Part shown: piece by piece, positions 43,585 to 55,601 of the stretch
Position numbering within the stretch: position 1 is the stretch's first letter
Layout: each line of letters opens with the position of its first letter
Assembly (NCBI GenBank): GCA_001599935.1
Contig: BCIJ01000038.1
Coordinates: forward strand, 1 to 64,000
Origin: Holtermannia corniformis
Taxonomy: Eukaryota > Basidiomycota > Tremellomycetes > Holtermanniales
Direction: 5' to 3'
Length of the DNA: 64,000 nucleotides
Notes under the pieces: model-generated
Databases searched by the model: none
What the model was told of the DNA's origin: nothing
Seen by the model: the letters and a program-made list of their open reading frames with translations, nothing else
Position numbers and translations under genes: made by a program

Positions 43585-43791
43585 GCCGCACAAAGGTGAC
43601 ATTCAACGCGACATTGCCAACGTCTCGATCGTCAAAGAACACCGGTATCGCGCGACGACTTTGACTTTACCTGGCCGACACCGCGATGGGCTTTCGATGG
43701 TCTACCACTGTTTGCGGCCTGCACGAGCTACCTGCCGCTCCCCCGGCACTTCCCTTGGCAAGCGGAGCGCTGATTCACGCACCGATCTCCT

Positions 43792-43835
43792 TTCAATCCA
43801 CGTCCTTTATATCTCCCTTTAATCCACGTCTTTTA
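43792..43835. promoter_or_regulatory. Direct repeat AATCCACGTC-TTTTA with TATA-like sequence
   Basis: Two near-identical 17-18 nt units (AATCCACGTC followed by T/C-rich TTTA) lie 25 bases apart, with TTTATAT between them, 75-120 bases upstream of the orphan gene start at 43911. They may be a paired factor-binding site; this is inference from position and repetition only. Confidence 0.35.
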
Positions 43836-43910
43836 TGATCGATCAGCCTGCAAGTCCGCTTCCAGCCATAAGTAGCAACACACCAAGAGCAACATCAACA
43901 ACCTCTCAAC

Positions 43911-44234
43911 ATGTCAAATCCTGCAGTCAGCGACGGCTGGATCTCCCAGGAAGACTTTGACGCGTTGCCTGACTACGTGCAGGCGCAGATCACCAACGGC
44001 GACCTCGTCTCTCGTCTTCAGACTTTCAAGACCACCTTTTCTACGTCCTCGTCCTCGTCGTGCGGCCACAACCAGTGGGGCCATGGCTGCCACGTCCGGC
44101 CGACCGTCGAGCAAATTGTCGAAGGCAGCGTTTCGAAGGCCAAAGACGACGATAAAGAGATGATCATCTCGAGCGCTACGAACAACATCGAGCAGACGGT
44201 GTGCGCTGCGCACAACCCGGAGCTTGATTGGTAG
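43911..44234 (+). CDS. Orphan small protein with a Cys/His cluster
   Basis: A 107-residue intronless frame starting MSNPAVSDGWISQEDFDALP. In the centre is a short Ser run followed by CGHNQWGHGCH, a dense Cys/His group that could coordinate zinc or copper. The C-terminus has a helical EQIVEGSVSKAKDDDKEMII region and ends AAHNPELDW. No signal peptide. It has a good start context after a CAACA-rich leader and a repeat-containing promoter. No family recognised. Confidence 0.6.
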   Translation: MSNPAVSDGWISQEDFDALPDYVQAQITNGDLVSRLQTFKTTFSTSSSSSCGHNQWGHGCHVRPTVEQIVEGSVSKAKDDDKEMIISSATNNIEQTVCAAHNPELDW

Positions 44235-44368
44235 GGCTTGATGTGTCGTGATGTGGTCACTGTGATCGCGTGCGCTTTGCCTCGAATGAGCGCACTTATC
44301 TAGACCGTAAACGCATGCATGCTTTCAGAGACTACAAGCCTGAGACTCCCAGGACAAGACTTGGGAAG
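44235..44368. other. 3' flank of the Cys/His orphan gene
   Basis: Short intergenic stretch before the CCCGTAA block; nothing recognised. Confidence 0.4.
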
Positions 44369-44540
44369 CCCGTAAGCTCGTAAACCTGTATATTACGGGT
44401 ATTGCCCGTGAACCCGTAAATACGCCCGTAGCCCGTAAGACCTCTGGAAGCTATCAGCGGGCAGTCCCGTAGCCCGTAAGCGCCCGTATCACGGGCTAAC
44501 ATCTTTGCACAGTGAGCAGTCACGTAGGATGCATCACTCG
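44369..44540. repeat. Interstitial CCCGTAA repeat block
   Basis: At least eight direct copies of CCCGT(A/G), plus inverted TTACGGGT and CACGGGC, are packed into about 130 bases (44369-44499). The block ends ACGGGCTAACATCTTT (44491-44506), which matches 77-92 next to the telomere with one mismatch. A GTAGGATGCATCA stretch (44524-44536) then resembles the sequence at 104-115. The shared order suggests an interstitial copy of the telomere-adjacent element. Confidence 0.6.
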
Positions 44541-44800
44541 TTCAGCTCTAGGCTGGAAGGCGTGAAAGGAGAAAGTGATTGGAACGAGCCAATCGGGCAG
44601 CAGTGCGAGATGTGAAGGTGAACCCGCATCGCGCTCTCGACGAGATCTCACGTTGATGTGGCGCTCACATTGACATACAGAAGTTTGCAAGATTCGCGAG
44701 ATTCATCTCGTCTCTGCTGCTGCGCAGTGCAAGATGCTTGCCTTCTCACTCGTCAAGCCCGCGATGCTATACAACTACTACATATTTACATCGAGCCAAC
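44541..44800. other. Region between the repeat block and the family B pseudogene
   Basis: No gene supported. AT-richer near 44765-44790 (ACTACTACATATTTACATC), a possible promoter for the frame starting at 44801. Confidence 0.35.
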
Positions 44801-45098
44801 ATGGCTTCAACGAAGGATCTAATGCAGAAACAACCCGAGGATCTCAAGTCGAGGTCACCTTGGGATCCGACTGCGTCTGAAATAGCCAACGCCCCTCTTG
44901 GGACCATTCGCCAGCCTCAGTAAGGACTGGAACCGTCTGACCAGGGAGGGCAGGTCAGAGGCTATCACTTGCAGCATGCTTCAGCCCCGGGGTACTGACG
45001 GGTCCATTGATTCTCACAAACCCAAGCACGGATGGACCGAGGAGGATAAAGAAACCCTCCGCAAGCATCTCGATAAACGGGCGAGAAAGCAAACGTAG
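44801..45098 (+). pseudogene. Family B member 1, probably frameshifted
   Basis: Starts MASTKDLMQKQPEDLKSRSP and runs to a stop at about 44921. The next frame, open from about 44898, continues ASLSKDWNRLTREGRSEAIT and ends LRKHLDKRARKQT. The second part resembles family B member 2 (ASITPEEWDKLTDKGKTSVV): W..LT..G.......  and a later EDK/EDD....RK. The two parts overlap by about 20 bases in different frames, and no GT-AG intron of normal size joins them. So a one-base indel, real or from sequencing, is the simplest explanation. Confidence 0.45.
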
Positions 45099-45557
45099 CG
45101 GATTGCAGCGCTCAGCTTGAGTCGAGGTAGAACGCTATAGCACGCTTGACGCAGAGAGGAGATGTGATGTTACTCGACCTGCTGCGCAACTGTTGTGCAA
45201 GAAGGCGAGAGGCTGAAGGTATGCGAGCCATTTCCATCGCACCAATCGGCTTTCGGACCACATCCTTTTGCAGTACGCTTCGAGTCAGGACTCACTGCAG
45301 CACCAGTAGATGCGACCAGCAGCATGGCCAGAGTGCAGGGCGAGAAGGCCGAGGGCTCAGCGGCGCGGAATTGGCCACGGCGTTGAGATGGGTGCAAAAG
45401 GGTCCGCCCGTGAGAAGGCCCGTACGACCATGCTGAGGCCGCTCCTTTGGTCGATTGAAGGCCGGGCGCCCGCGTGCACGTCATGCTGGACCTCATAAGA
45501 GACCGTGAGCTGGCTAGCGCACACCCACTTTTCTCACCGCGAGCTCGATACCTAGCC
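45099..45557. other. Intergenic region between family B copies
   Basis: 459 bases. Short frames on both strands show no domain. Likely holds the promoter of family B member 2. Nothing else seen. Confidence 0.4.
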
Positions 45558-45860
45558 ATGTCAACACCCGACAAGCCGACCGACGGAGCACTCGCCTCCA
45601 TCACTCCCGAGGAGTGGGATAAGCTCACCGATAAGGGCAAGACCAGCGTGGTCAACCTGAACACCTGGGGCGGTGAGACGGGGAAAGCACTGCAAGCAGC
45701 CAACACTGAGCTAGAAAGCTATGGTCGTGAACCACTGCCGTTCCACTTTCCCAAGAAGGTCCTCGACGACTGCATCTCCACGACTAACGAGGATGATCTT
45801 GAAATCATCCGCAAGTACACGAGCGATGCCGATTGCAATCCCGAGGATTATCGTGTGTGA
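45558..45860 (+). CDS. Orphan small protein, family B member 2
   Basis: A 100-residue intronless frame starting MSTPDKPTDGALASITPEEW, continuing DKLTDKGKTSVVNLNTWGGE, LESYGREPLPFHFPKKVLDD and ending YTSDADCNPEDYRV. Acidic and soluble-looking, with no TM or targeting signal. It shares the W-x-x-LT-x-x-G core with the broken copy upstream. Upstream codons are open, but the Met at 45558 follows AGCC and gives the family start. Function unknown. Confidence 0.65.
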   Translation: MSTPDKPTDGALASITPEEWDKLTDKGKTSVVNLNTWGGETGKALQAANTELESYGREPLPFHFPKKVLDDCISTTNEDDLEIIRKYTSDADCNPEDYRV

Positions 45861-46025
45861 GGTTTGGGCTCCGGCAATTGTAAAGCCGGCTGCTGTCGAT
45901 AGTCTCTGCAGCCTTTGCTTTCCCATTGCCTCTCATATTGTGCGGACGTCTCGGCTTTGTGGTATGCATTATGCAGTCCTGAGCCGTAATGACGTGTCAG
46001 TGACGTGTGCCCGCTCGTTCCCTGA

Positions 46026-47828
<1,803 letters not shown>

Positions 47829-48519
47829 GGTAGCGCGATGCGATGAGATGGGCCGAGCGGGAGCAAATCGCAGCGGTGCTGGATGGACGGACGGCACTGG
47901 ATCAGGATGCTTTCCGCACAGTGTATGCGACTACGGTGCAGTGTAGGCGACTGCAGTGCAGTGTGTACAGTCAAGCTGGTCCACTCTCGATGACGCCGGC
48001 AAGACGACGCCAACTCGCTGCACTCGCATCACCCCGCTCCGAATGCCGCATCGCCTGACGTCCTTTTCGCGCCATGCCTCTCGCCATCGCTCGCTCGCTC
48101 GTGCACACCAACGCCGTATTCGGAGCGTTCCCCTCGCGCTCGGCCCGTTGTCGTTGGATTCCGAAAAGAGGAGCGTTCGGAATTGCGGTTGTCACGCCAT
48201 TAGTGGGAGATCACGTGACCTGACTTTTCAACGTTGTCCGATTGGCGCTCGGGTTTCAAGCGCATCGCACAAACTGACTTTGCACTCGACTGACCGCGGT
48301 CGCCGTACTCACTCTCTGTGCACAGTGACAGGTGTAACACGATCAGGTTGATACGAGCGCAAAGTCTGGTCAGAAACAACGAGCATCGAAAACGACCCAG
48401 GACTTGACCCCAGGTCCGTCGCCCGATCCTCGATCTCGCACAACACTGACTTTCTTCGCGCCACTAGATCGTACCCTCGCATTCATCGGCTGCTTCACTA
48501 CCACCCACCTCATTCCATC
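47829..48519. other. Intergenic region upstream of MET5
   Basis: 691 bases without a supported gene. A GATCACGTGACC element at 48209-48220 is an exact CACGTG E-box, the core bound by Cbf1-type factors that activate sulfur-assimilation genes in fungi. It lies about 305 bases upstream of the MET5 start. Confidence 0.5.
48212..48217. promoter_or_regulatory. CACGTG E-box upstream of MET5
   Basis: A palindromic CACGTG inside GATCACGTGACC. In yeast, Cbf1 binds TCACGTG at MET genes. Its place upstream of a sulfite reductase gene makes a Cbf1-like regulator plausible, but one hexamer alone is weak evidence. Confidence 0.4.
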
Positions 48520-51500
48520 ATGACCCTCGCGGCGATCCACTCGCTCACGAGCGCCCTTGCGGCGACTCACCTCGCTCTCCCTTCCCTCGCCCTGCCCTCG
48601 CCCGCCTTGCCCCCACTCGTCCCCACGCACACCCTGCTCGACCCATCGGCCCTTTCCTACGTCTACACTACCCCTGCCCACCTCGCTACACTCCTCCCGG
48701 GCCTCGCCGAGCTCTTGCAGCTCCCCGTCGTCCTCCAGCTCCCCGTCACGAGCGCCGCGACCGACCTCAAGAACGTGCTGAGTCTCCGTGCGGCCGGTTG
48801 GGTCGTCTTGGTCTCGAGCGATGCCCAGCAGGCGTACGACCACACCCTGCTCGCGAGTCGATTGGCCCAGGCGACATCGCGCGCCGTCTTGCACGCTTTC
48901 ACCGCCGAGGGCAGTGATCAGCTCGTACAGTTGACCGTCGACGACGCCAAAGCGTTCTTGGACGCACCCTCGCCCGTATCGAGCCCAAAGCTCAACGGTG
49001 ACGCCGAGACCGAGTCGGCAGACAACGATACCGTCCTGCTCGCTCATCTCGACGCCGCCTCGCTCGCACTGCTCAAAGCCGTTCGCAGGCCACAACGCTC
49101 AATCATCACCCACGCAGCAAAGGCGACAGCCAAGACTTTGCTCGTGACCGTCGGCACGACCTCGCTCGCCCACCTGTCGCGCCCAGACGACGTCGCGTTG
49201 ACAGAACTCGACGTACTCCGGCCCTTGAACCGTGAAAAGATCCTTGCCGCCGTTCCGGACAGTGTCGAGCGCGTCATCGTGCTCGAGCAGGACCACGAGG
49301 CCGGACAGGACAAGCGATGGGGCGGCGCGTGGCTCGATGTCCTCGATATCCTCGCGGAAGCCCGGCAGGGCCTGCACGTGCTCGGAGGCGTTCTCGGCGA
49401 TATCACCAGCTTGAACGAGCTCGAGGTGCCGACAGCAGCACCGTTCGTCGTCGGCTCGATCCCCGAGGTTGATGTGGCTGCCGGCGCACAGACGCTCGAC
49501 GAGACCAAGACGGTTCATATCCCCGCCGCCGAAGCAACCTACACCTCCCTGCTCGAGGCATCGTTCCCGGCCTCGACCCTGCAGATCCTCAACGACCCAA
49601 AGCAGCTCTCGGCGCTCGAATCGACCAGCCCAGAGTATGCGTACGGGAAAGCCGTCAGCGAGCTCGGTGACCGTGAGCGATTGGTCACCCTCGTCAAGAG
49701 TATCCTCAAAGACTCGCAGACGGATCCAGGCGTCCACAAGGCTCTCGGCGACTGGCTGATTGACCGCGACGAGGTCAAGGGGAAAGCCGAGACGGCTGCC
49801 AAGACGGCCATCTCGGCTCTCGAGGCCGTCGACGCCAAGACGCCCGAGATCGAGCAAACACTCGGGCTCAAGCAGCACTTTAACAAGCACTCGCGCTGGA
49901 TCGTCTCGTCCAACTCGTGGTCGTACGACCTCGGCACTTCGGGCCTACACCACGCCCTCGCCGGCGGCAAGAACATCAACCTGCTAGTGTACGAGACCTC
50001 GCCCTCGCCCTTCTCGCCCGACAAGGACCTCGTCAAGAGCACCCAGCGCGACCGCAAGGACCGCAAGAAGGATCTCGGGCTGTACGCGCTCAACATGGGC
50101 GATGTCTACGTGGCCTCGGTCGCCGTGTATGCGAGCTACGCGACCGTGTTGCAGGCGATGGAAGAGGCCGAGCGCTTCGACGGGCCTTCTCTCGTTCTCG
50201 CCTACCTCCCTTGGGGCGAGGTCGAGGGCCAGGTCGGTGCCCTCGAGCGCTTGCGAGAGACCAAGCGTGCCGTCGGCGGTGGCTGGTGGCCTCTCTACCG
50301 GTCAGTCTATTCTCGCTTCGGCTTCAGCATGCTGACAAACCCAGGTGGAACCCGACGCTGAGCGACGACAAGCGCTTCAGCCTCGACGCACCGCACATCA
50401 AGGAAGCACTCAAAGACTTTCTCGACCGCCAATCGCACCTGTCCCAGCTCACGCTCGCCGCTCCCGCACTCGCTCCCGAGATCACCCGCTCAGCCGGCAG
50501 CGACCTGATCCAGGCGCGCAAGGCCAAAGCCCGCGCCGCGTACGATGCCCTCGTCAACTCGCTCGATGGCCCTCCCTTGCTCGTCCTCTATGCTTCCGAC
50601 GGCGGTAACGCTGAAAAGGTTGCCAAGAAGCTGGTCGGGCGTGCAAAGATGCGCGGCGTCGCGACCCGCCTTGTTGTGTTTGACGAATTCGCACTCGGTG
50701 ACCTCGGGCTCGAGCAAAACGTCGTCTTTTTGACGTCGACCGCGGGGCAGGGTGAGCCGCCGCAAAACGGTCGCGAGACGTTCAAGGCGATCGCCAAGCT
50801 CTCGGCTGCCGAGCTCAAGTGGGAGAACACTAAAGTAACCGTATTCGGGATGGGTGACTCGCACTACTGGCCGCGACCAGAGGACGCGGGTTACTACAAC
50901 AAGCCGGCAAAGGACTTGCACCCGCGTCTGCTCGCCCTCGGTGCCCAGGAGCTCCTCCCGCTCGGCCTCGGTGACGACCAAGACGCCGACGGGTACCAGA
51001 CCGGCTACAAGCCTTGGGAGCAGGGACTCTGGAAGGCCCTCGGCGTCGACGCCGTCGAGGTCGACGAGGGCACTGAAAAGGAGGAGACGGTCGCCAACGA
51101 GCACATCAAGATTGCGTCCGACTACCTCCGCGGCACCATCCTCGAAGGCCTCGCCGACCACTCGACCGGTGCCATCGGCGCTTCCGACGCTCAGCTCACA
51201 AAGTTCCACGGGACCTACATGCAAGACGACCGTGACATCCGCGAGTCGCTCAAGGCCCAAGGCCTCGAGCCTGCGTACTCGTTCATGATCCGTTGCCGTC
51301 TCCCGGGCGGTGTGTGCACACCCGCCCAGTGGCTCGCGATCGACGACATAGCAGACGAACACGGCAACTCGACGTTCAAGATCACGACCCGCCAGACGTT
51401 CCAGTTCCACGGGATCGTCAAGAAGCACCTCAAGCCCGCCATGCAAGCAATCAACCGCTCGCTCATGGACACCATTGCCGCTTGCGGCGACGTCAGTAAG

Positions 51501-52864
51501 TCGTGCCATGGTTCGGTTCAACTCGCGCTGAAAAGTCAGATCGCAACGTCCAGTGCTCCGTCAACCCTTCGTATTCCGCTCTCCACGACGAGGTCTACAA
51601 GTTTTCGATCGCACTCTCAGAGCACCTCCTTCCATCGACCACGGCCTATCACGAGATTTGGCTCGACAAGAAAAAGGTTGCCGGTGATGCCGTTCAGGAC
51701 TTTGAACCCCTCTATGGGCCATACTACCTCCCGCGCAAGTTCAAGATTGCCGTTGCCGTGCCCCCTGACAACGCTGTCGACGTCTTCACCAACGTGAGTG
51801 GTTGATGCATCCGTAGACTGTACTGACCTCGACAGGACGTCGGCTTCATTGCCATTGTCGAGAACGGCAAGCTCGTCGGCTACAACGTCACTGCCGGTGG
51901 TGGCATGGGTGTCACCCACTCGAACAAGAAGACGTACCCGCGTCTCGGCGACGTCCTTGGCTTTGTTTCGAAAGAGGACGGCTGCCTCGCGGCGGAGAAG
52001 ATCATGCTCACTCAACGTGACAACGGTAACCGTACGGACCGCAAGAACGCCCGTCTCAAGTACACTGTCGACCGCATGGGTCTCGACAACTTCCGCGCCG
52101 AGGTTGAGCAGCGCATGGGCAAGAAGTTTGGCCCGGCCCGTGACTACTTTTTCGAGCACAACCTCGACAACTACGGTTGGCGCCAGGGCCACGACGACAA
52201 GTGGCACTTTACCATGTTCATCGAGAACGGCCGTGTCGAGGACAATGCGCACCACCAGTTCAAGACGGGTCTGCGTGAGATCGCTTCCGTCCACAAGGGT
52301 GACTTCCGCCTCACTGCCAACCAGCACTGCATCCTTTCCGGCGTCGACACTGCCGACCTTCCCGAAATGAAGCGCCTGCTCGCCAAGTGGAAACTCGACA
52401 ACATCTCCCACTCGGCTCTCCGTCTTTCGTCCTCGGCCTGTGTTGCGTTCCCAACCTGTGGCTTGGCCATGGCCGAGTCGGAGCGCTACCTGCCCGTACT
52501 CATCGACAAGGTCGAGCAGATCTGCGAGGAGGCTGGCGTCCGTAACGACTCGATCGTCATGCGCATGACCGGTTGCCCGAACGGCTGTGCCCGACCATGG
52601 GCGGCCGAGGTCGCGTTCGTTGGCAAGGCGCCAGGAACGTACATGATGATGCTCGGAGGTGGTCATGACGGCAAGCGGTTGAACAAGCCGTTCCGCGAGT
52701 CGGTCACCGAGCCCGAGATCCTCGCCATCCTCAAGCCCATGATCAAGCGCTGGGCTTTGGAGCGCAACGATGGCGAGCACTTTGGCGACTGGACCGTCCG
52801 CGCCGGTATCGTCAAACCGACAACGGCGGGCAAGCTCTTCTACGAGGACAGTTGTGTGGCTTGA
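48520..52864 (+). CDS. MET5: Sulfite reductase (NADPH) beta subunit
   Basis: About 1,400 residues in four exons (introns 50301-50344, 51496-51539, 51794-51835). The N-terminal half is the PFOR/transketolase-like region found in fungal Met5 (LGDWLIDRDEVKGK, NSWSYDLGTSGLHHALAGGK). Next a flavodoxin-like domain (LLVLYASDGGNAEKVAKKLV, TSTAGQGEPPQNGRETFKAI, GMGDSHYWPRPEDAGYYNKP). Then the sulfite reductase core: SFMIRCRLPGGVCTPAQWL, FKITTRQTFQFHGIVKKHL and GGGMGVTHSNKKTYPRLGD. The siroheme/4Fe-4S cysteines are CVAFPTC and GCPNGCARPW; the end reads FGDWTVRAGIVKP. It reduces sulfite to sulfide in the cytosol with the MET10 alpha subunit. All key residues are present. Long exons contrast with the finely split neighbours. 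Confidence 0.97.
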
Positions 52865-53037
52865 GGGTGTACAAGTGTACTATGGCGTGGTTGCATTGTT
52901 CTTGGTCGTTGTGATGAATTGCATGGATCTCAAGTGGTCCAGCGGGCAGTCATGGTCCAGGACGAACATATTGCACGGGAAAGCGTAAGACACGCCATCC
53001 AGGCTATGACATCCTGAGCGCGGCTGGATTCGCTAGT

Positions 53038-53310
53038 CTAGCTACGGACGGCCTTGAAGACGCTATCAGTAAGCATGTAGAATTGGGTCAGCGTGAGATC
53101 TTTCACAGTCCTGTTGATGATTTCTCCGAGCTCGGTGCGTAGCTGTATGTCACTCATCCCAGTCGCAGCTGCGCCCTGCGTGAATGTGGTCAGTTCTGCA
53201 TTGAACTCCTCTGTGAATTGGCGGCGTTGGTTGTCAGACAACTGTTCCCACAGCGTCTTGGGTACAGTGATGGTTTGCTGGCGCGCTGGAGTGCTCGCAG
53301 ATGATTGCAT
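53038..53310 (-). CDS. Orphan small protein, family C member 1
   Basis: A 90-residue intronless frame starting MQSSASTPARQQTITVPKTL. It continues WEQLSDNQRRQFTEEFNAEL, LRTELGEIINRTVKDLTLTQ and ends LTDSVFKAVRS. The first half aligns with member 2: (T)I(T/H)(V/I)P..LW..L...Q..QF..EF...L.T(F/Y). The frame is open upstream (to about 53382), but the Met at 53310 gives the same length as member 2. Predicted helical, no TM or signal. Function unknown. Confidence 0.7.
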   Translation of the reverse strand: MQSSASTPARQQTITVPKTLWEQLSDNQRRQFTEEFNAELTTFTQGAAATGMSDIQLRTELGEIINRTVKDLTLTQFYMLTDSVFKAVRS

Positions 53311-53531
53311 GGACCGAAGAACAAGTCGCTCTACCGTGGGCTTAAAGCGCACGCCACAAGTCTTCCGAGTGGATCTTCGCAATAAGCGCCTTCAGTCTAT
53401 CGCCTCGTCGTGTCTACGCGTCTTCCTTTGATGCGTGGTAGTCCAAGCGCATGGGATGTGCTTGTGAGCAGCCTATATGTTCGCATCGACTAAAGCAGAC
53501 TGCAAAGGTAGCATCGCGTCGCCGCGCTAAA
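53311..53531. other. Spacer between family C copies
   Basis: 221 bases; presumably the promoter of member 1. No gene seen. Confidence 0.4.
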
Positions 53532-53801
53532 CTACTTCTTGACAAGGACATGCTCTTGCACCAGCGAGACGAACTGCTCGGACTGATTGGCAGTCAATCC
53601 AGTCACGGTCTCTTGGAGGATGCCCCGAAGTCGGTCTTCATGGTCGTTCGAGGCGGCGGAGCGCACATTCTGCACGCAATAAGTCGAGAGCCGTGCGCCA
53701 AACTCATCTTGGAACTGCTCCTGCTGCTCTTTGTTGAGAGAGGCCCACAGTTCCTGTGGGATATGTATCGTATCAGAGATGGCTCGCTTGATTGTGGACA
53801 T
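53532..53801 (-). CDS. Orphan small protein, family C member 2
   Basis: An 89-residue intronless frame starting MSTIKRAISDTIHIPQELWA. It continues SLNKEQQEQFQDEFGARLST, ILQETVTGLTANQSEQFVSL and ends QEHVLVKK. Same strand, length and motif order as member 1, including a second conserved stretch (G(E/I)(I/L)....V..LT..Q). The pair is a local duplication that has diverged widely in sequence while keeping length and pattern, which suggests purifying selection on a folded protein. Confidence 0.72.
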   Translation of the reverse strand: MSTIKRAISDTIHIPQELWASLNKEQQEQFQDEFGARLSTYCVQNVRSAASNDHEDRLRGILQETVTGLTANQSEQFVSLVQEHVLVKK

Positions 53802-54161
53802 TGGTGACTAAGAAACACGACGGGAATGCCCTACTTATACCTTGCATCGGTGACAAACAGCTTCGTTCGCTCCACGCTGACGTCCTGAGCGAGTCGATCT
53901 CATCGAACGCTAGACTGCCCAATAATCGTACGGTTTACATGACGCTGTACGCTGACGACCTGCGGCAGACCGCGCTGGCACGAAGCGCAGCAAAGGTTCC
54001 GGAAGCAATTGCAGTCCTTTCTCTGTAGGTATACGCGCTGACAAGCAGAAGACGGCCGCTACACCCTGTTCGATCCGTTTCAGCTGCGATAAATTGAAAA
54101 GAGGATGATGATAAGACGGCTTGGCATCGCGATTGGTGCACAGGGCTTCGAGTCACACGTC
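53802..54161. other. Intergenic region upstream of family C member 2
   Basis: 360 bases with no recognised gene. A TATACC element near 53835 may belong to the member 2 promoter. Confidence 0.4.
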
Positions 54162-54382
54162 ATCGAGACGAACTGGTCTTCTTTGGCGGGGCGCGCTCTT
54201 CGTCTGCCAGCGTCGTAAAGTAGCGCCACAGGAAGAAGGCGACCATTCCTGAGAGGCAAGTCAGTTCACACGCATCTCAACCGAGGTTCTTACCGAAGCC
54301 CAGTCTGATATCGACGAGGCACAGCAGCAGGCCCAAGATGGATTGCAAGATGGCGCCGACTTTTTCGAATTTGCTGAAGCCA
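54162..54382 (-). other. Possible hydrophobic C-terminal exons
   Basis: Joining across an intron at about 54250-54295 (donor GTAAGA, CTGAC branch, CTCAG acceptor) gives KFEKVGAILQSILGLLLCLV, DIRLGFGMVAFFLWRYF and a basic end ADEERAPPKKTSSSR. Two likely TM helices. It may be the end of the neighbouring gene or a separate small membrane protein; the junction to 54383 is not resolved. Confidence 0.4.
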
Positions 54383-55230
54383 TCAGTAACCTAGCTCGTC
54401 CAGATCGAAGCCCACGAACGCCTTCTGCTGCGCAATCTCATCTTCGAGCAGCATCATCATCTTGTCAGGTTTAGGCTCAACCTTGGCTGGCGTCGTTGAA
54501 GGCGGTTTGGGCGGTGGCGCCATGAGCTTGCCCGCGTCTACAGCGTTCCCGATCAGCATGGCCACAACGATCGACTGCACGCAAGCTCACCATCCGGCAC
54601 GTTGTCCCACCACAATGACGAGTCGGGTTGACCGGCTTTCGGCTTGAGACCGTGCTGGAACGGCACAAGCGCGGGTCGGCCGGGTCCCTGCATGGTCAGA
54701 AAGTAGTGCTTCTGCAGACCAAACTGCGTCGGCGTCGCGCTGCTCTTGCCGTCTTTCGAGACTGGTTTGGGCGGCGCGGGTGCTTTAGGACGAGAACTGC
54801 TCGAACTCGAGCTCTTGGACGGTGGTAAGCCGTTGGCCACATCCTTGCTCGTCAAAGGCTTTGCTGCGCTCGCCGAGGAAGATGACGACGAGGATGACTT
54901 TGAACGAGACGAGGATGATGAAGCCGCTCGCGCTTTGGCTTTTTCTTGCGCCTCGAGTCGTTCCCTCGCCGCCTTTTGACGCTCGAGTATGACATAGCCC
55001 GCATACGCGACCATGACGAGCATGACAAACAGTGGGCTGAACAGAGGGAACGACCCGCCTGTGGCCGTTGCGCCGGACACTCCGCCAAAGCTGACATTCG
55101 GTTGGGCGACTGTACACGATCAGCGCCAGCGACTTTACCGAGTCGAAGACGCACCGGCACCTATGACGATGAAGATTGCAAGAGCTTGTTCAAGCGGGCC
55201 GATCTTGAAACTGCTGTTGGAAGATCAGTA
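54383..55230 (-). CDS. Hypothetical membrane protein with Ser-rich region
   Basis: Exons in order: FKIGPLEQALAIFIVI, then VAQPNVSFGGVSGATATGGS and FPLFSPLFVMLVMVAYAGYV (TM helix). Next a charged coiled coil (ERQKAARERLEAQEKAKARA), long Ser runs, FGLQKHYFLTMQGPGRPALV with PFQHGLKPKAGQPDSSLWWD, and a Pro/Lys-rich end (LMAPPPKPPSTTPAKVEPKP) finishing FVGFDLDELGY. The first hydrophobic helix may be a second TM or an anchor. No family recognised; an ER or mitochondrial membrane protein is possible. The 5' exon is unresolved, and a start may lie near 55320, where a frame opens with a Ser-run after ATG. Confidence 0.5.
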
Positions 55231-55601
55231 CGCCAACACGCCTTCGATAGACTATCAAGGTGCGCACGGCTTCTTCTTGGAAGAGGACGATGAAGAGGAT
55301 GAACTTGACATGTTTGCTGTGGAGTATAGTCCCACATTGCAGGAATGCGGTTGTGAAGCGTCGAAACGGGTCAAAGGATCAGCCAGTCAAAGGTAACACT
55401 CGCCGGGATATAGTAGCAGCACCTGGCTCGAACTCGCCCAGCATAATGGCAATGTGGATCTCATCACACCGTCAAACCCATGCAAGGCTACTCCTACACG
55501 CGCGCTGCTCGAACCCGGCTGGGTCCTTTTACTCGGTCTGAGTGACGGGGAACCTGAGGTTGTGCGTCAGCGCGGCTCTGGACGGCACCGTTCCGCAGTA
55601 C

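Noticed and set aside
44369..44500. CCCGTAA array considered as a CRISPR-like array
   Set aside because: Units are about 7-9 nt with no regular spacers, the genome is eukaryotic, and the motif is telomere-like.
50490..52780. Long minus-strand frames over MET5 (343 and 387 codons)
   Set aside because: Antisense shadows caused by GC-biased codon use in MET5; they contain no motifs and lie fully inside its exons.
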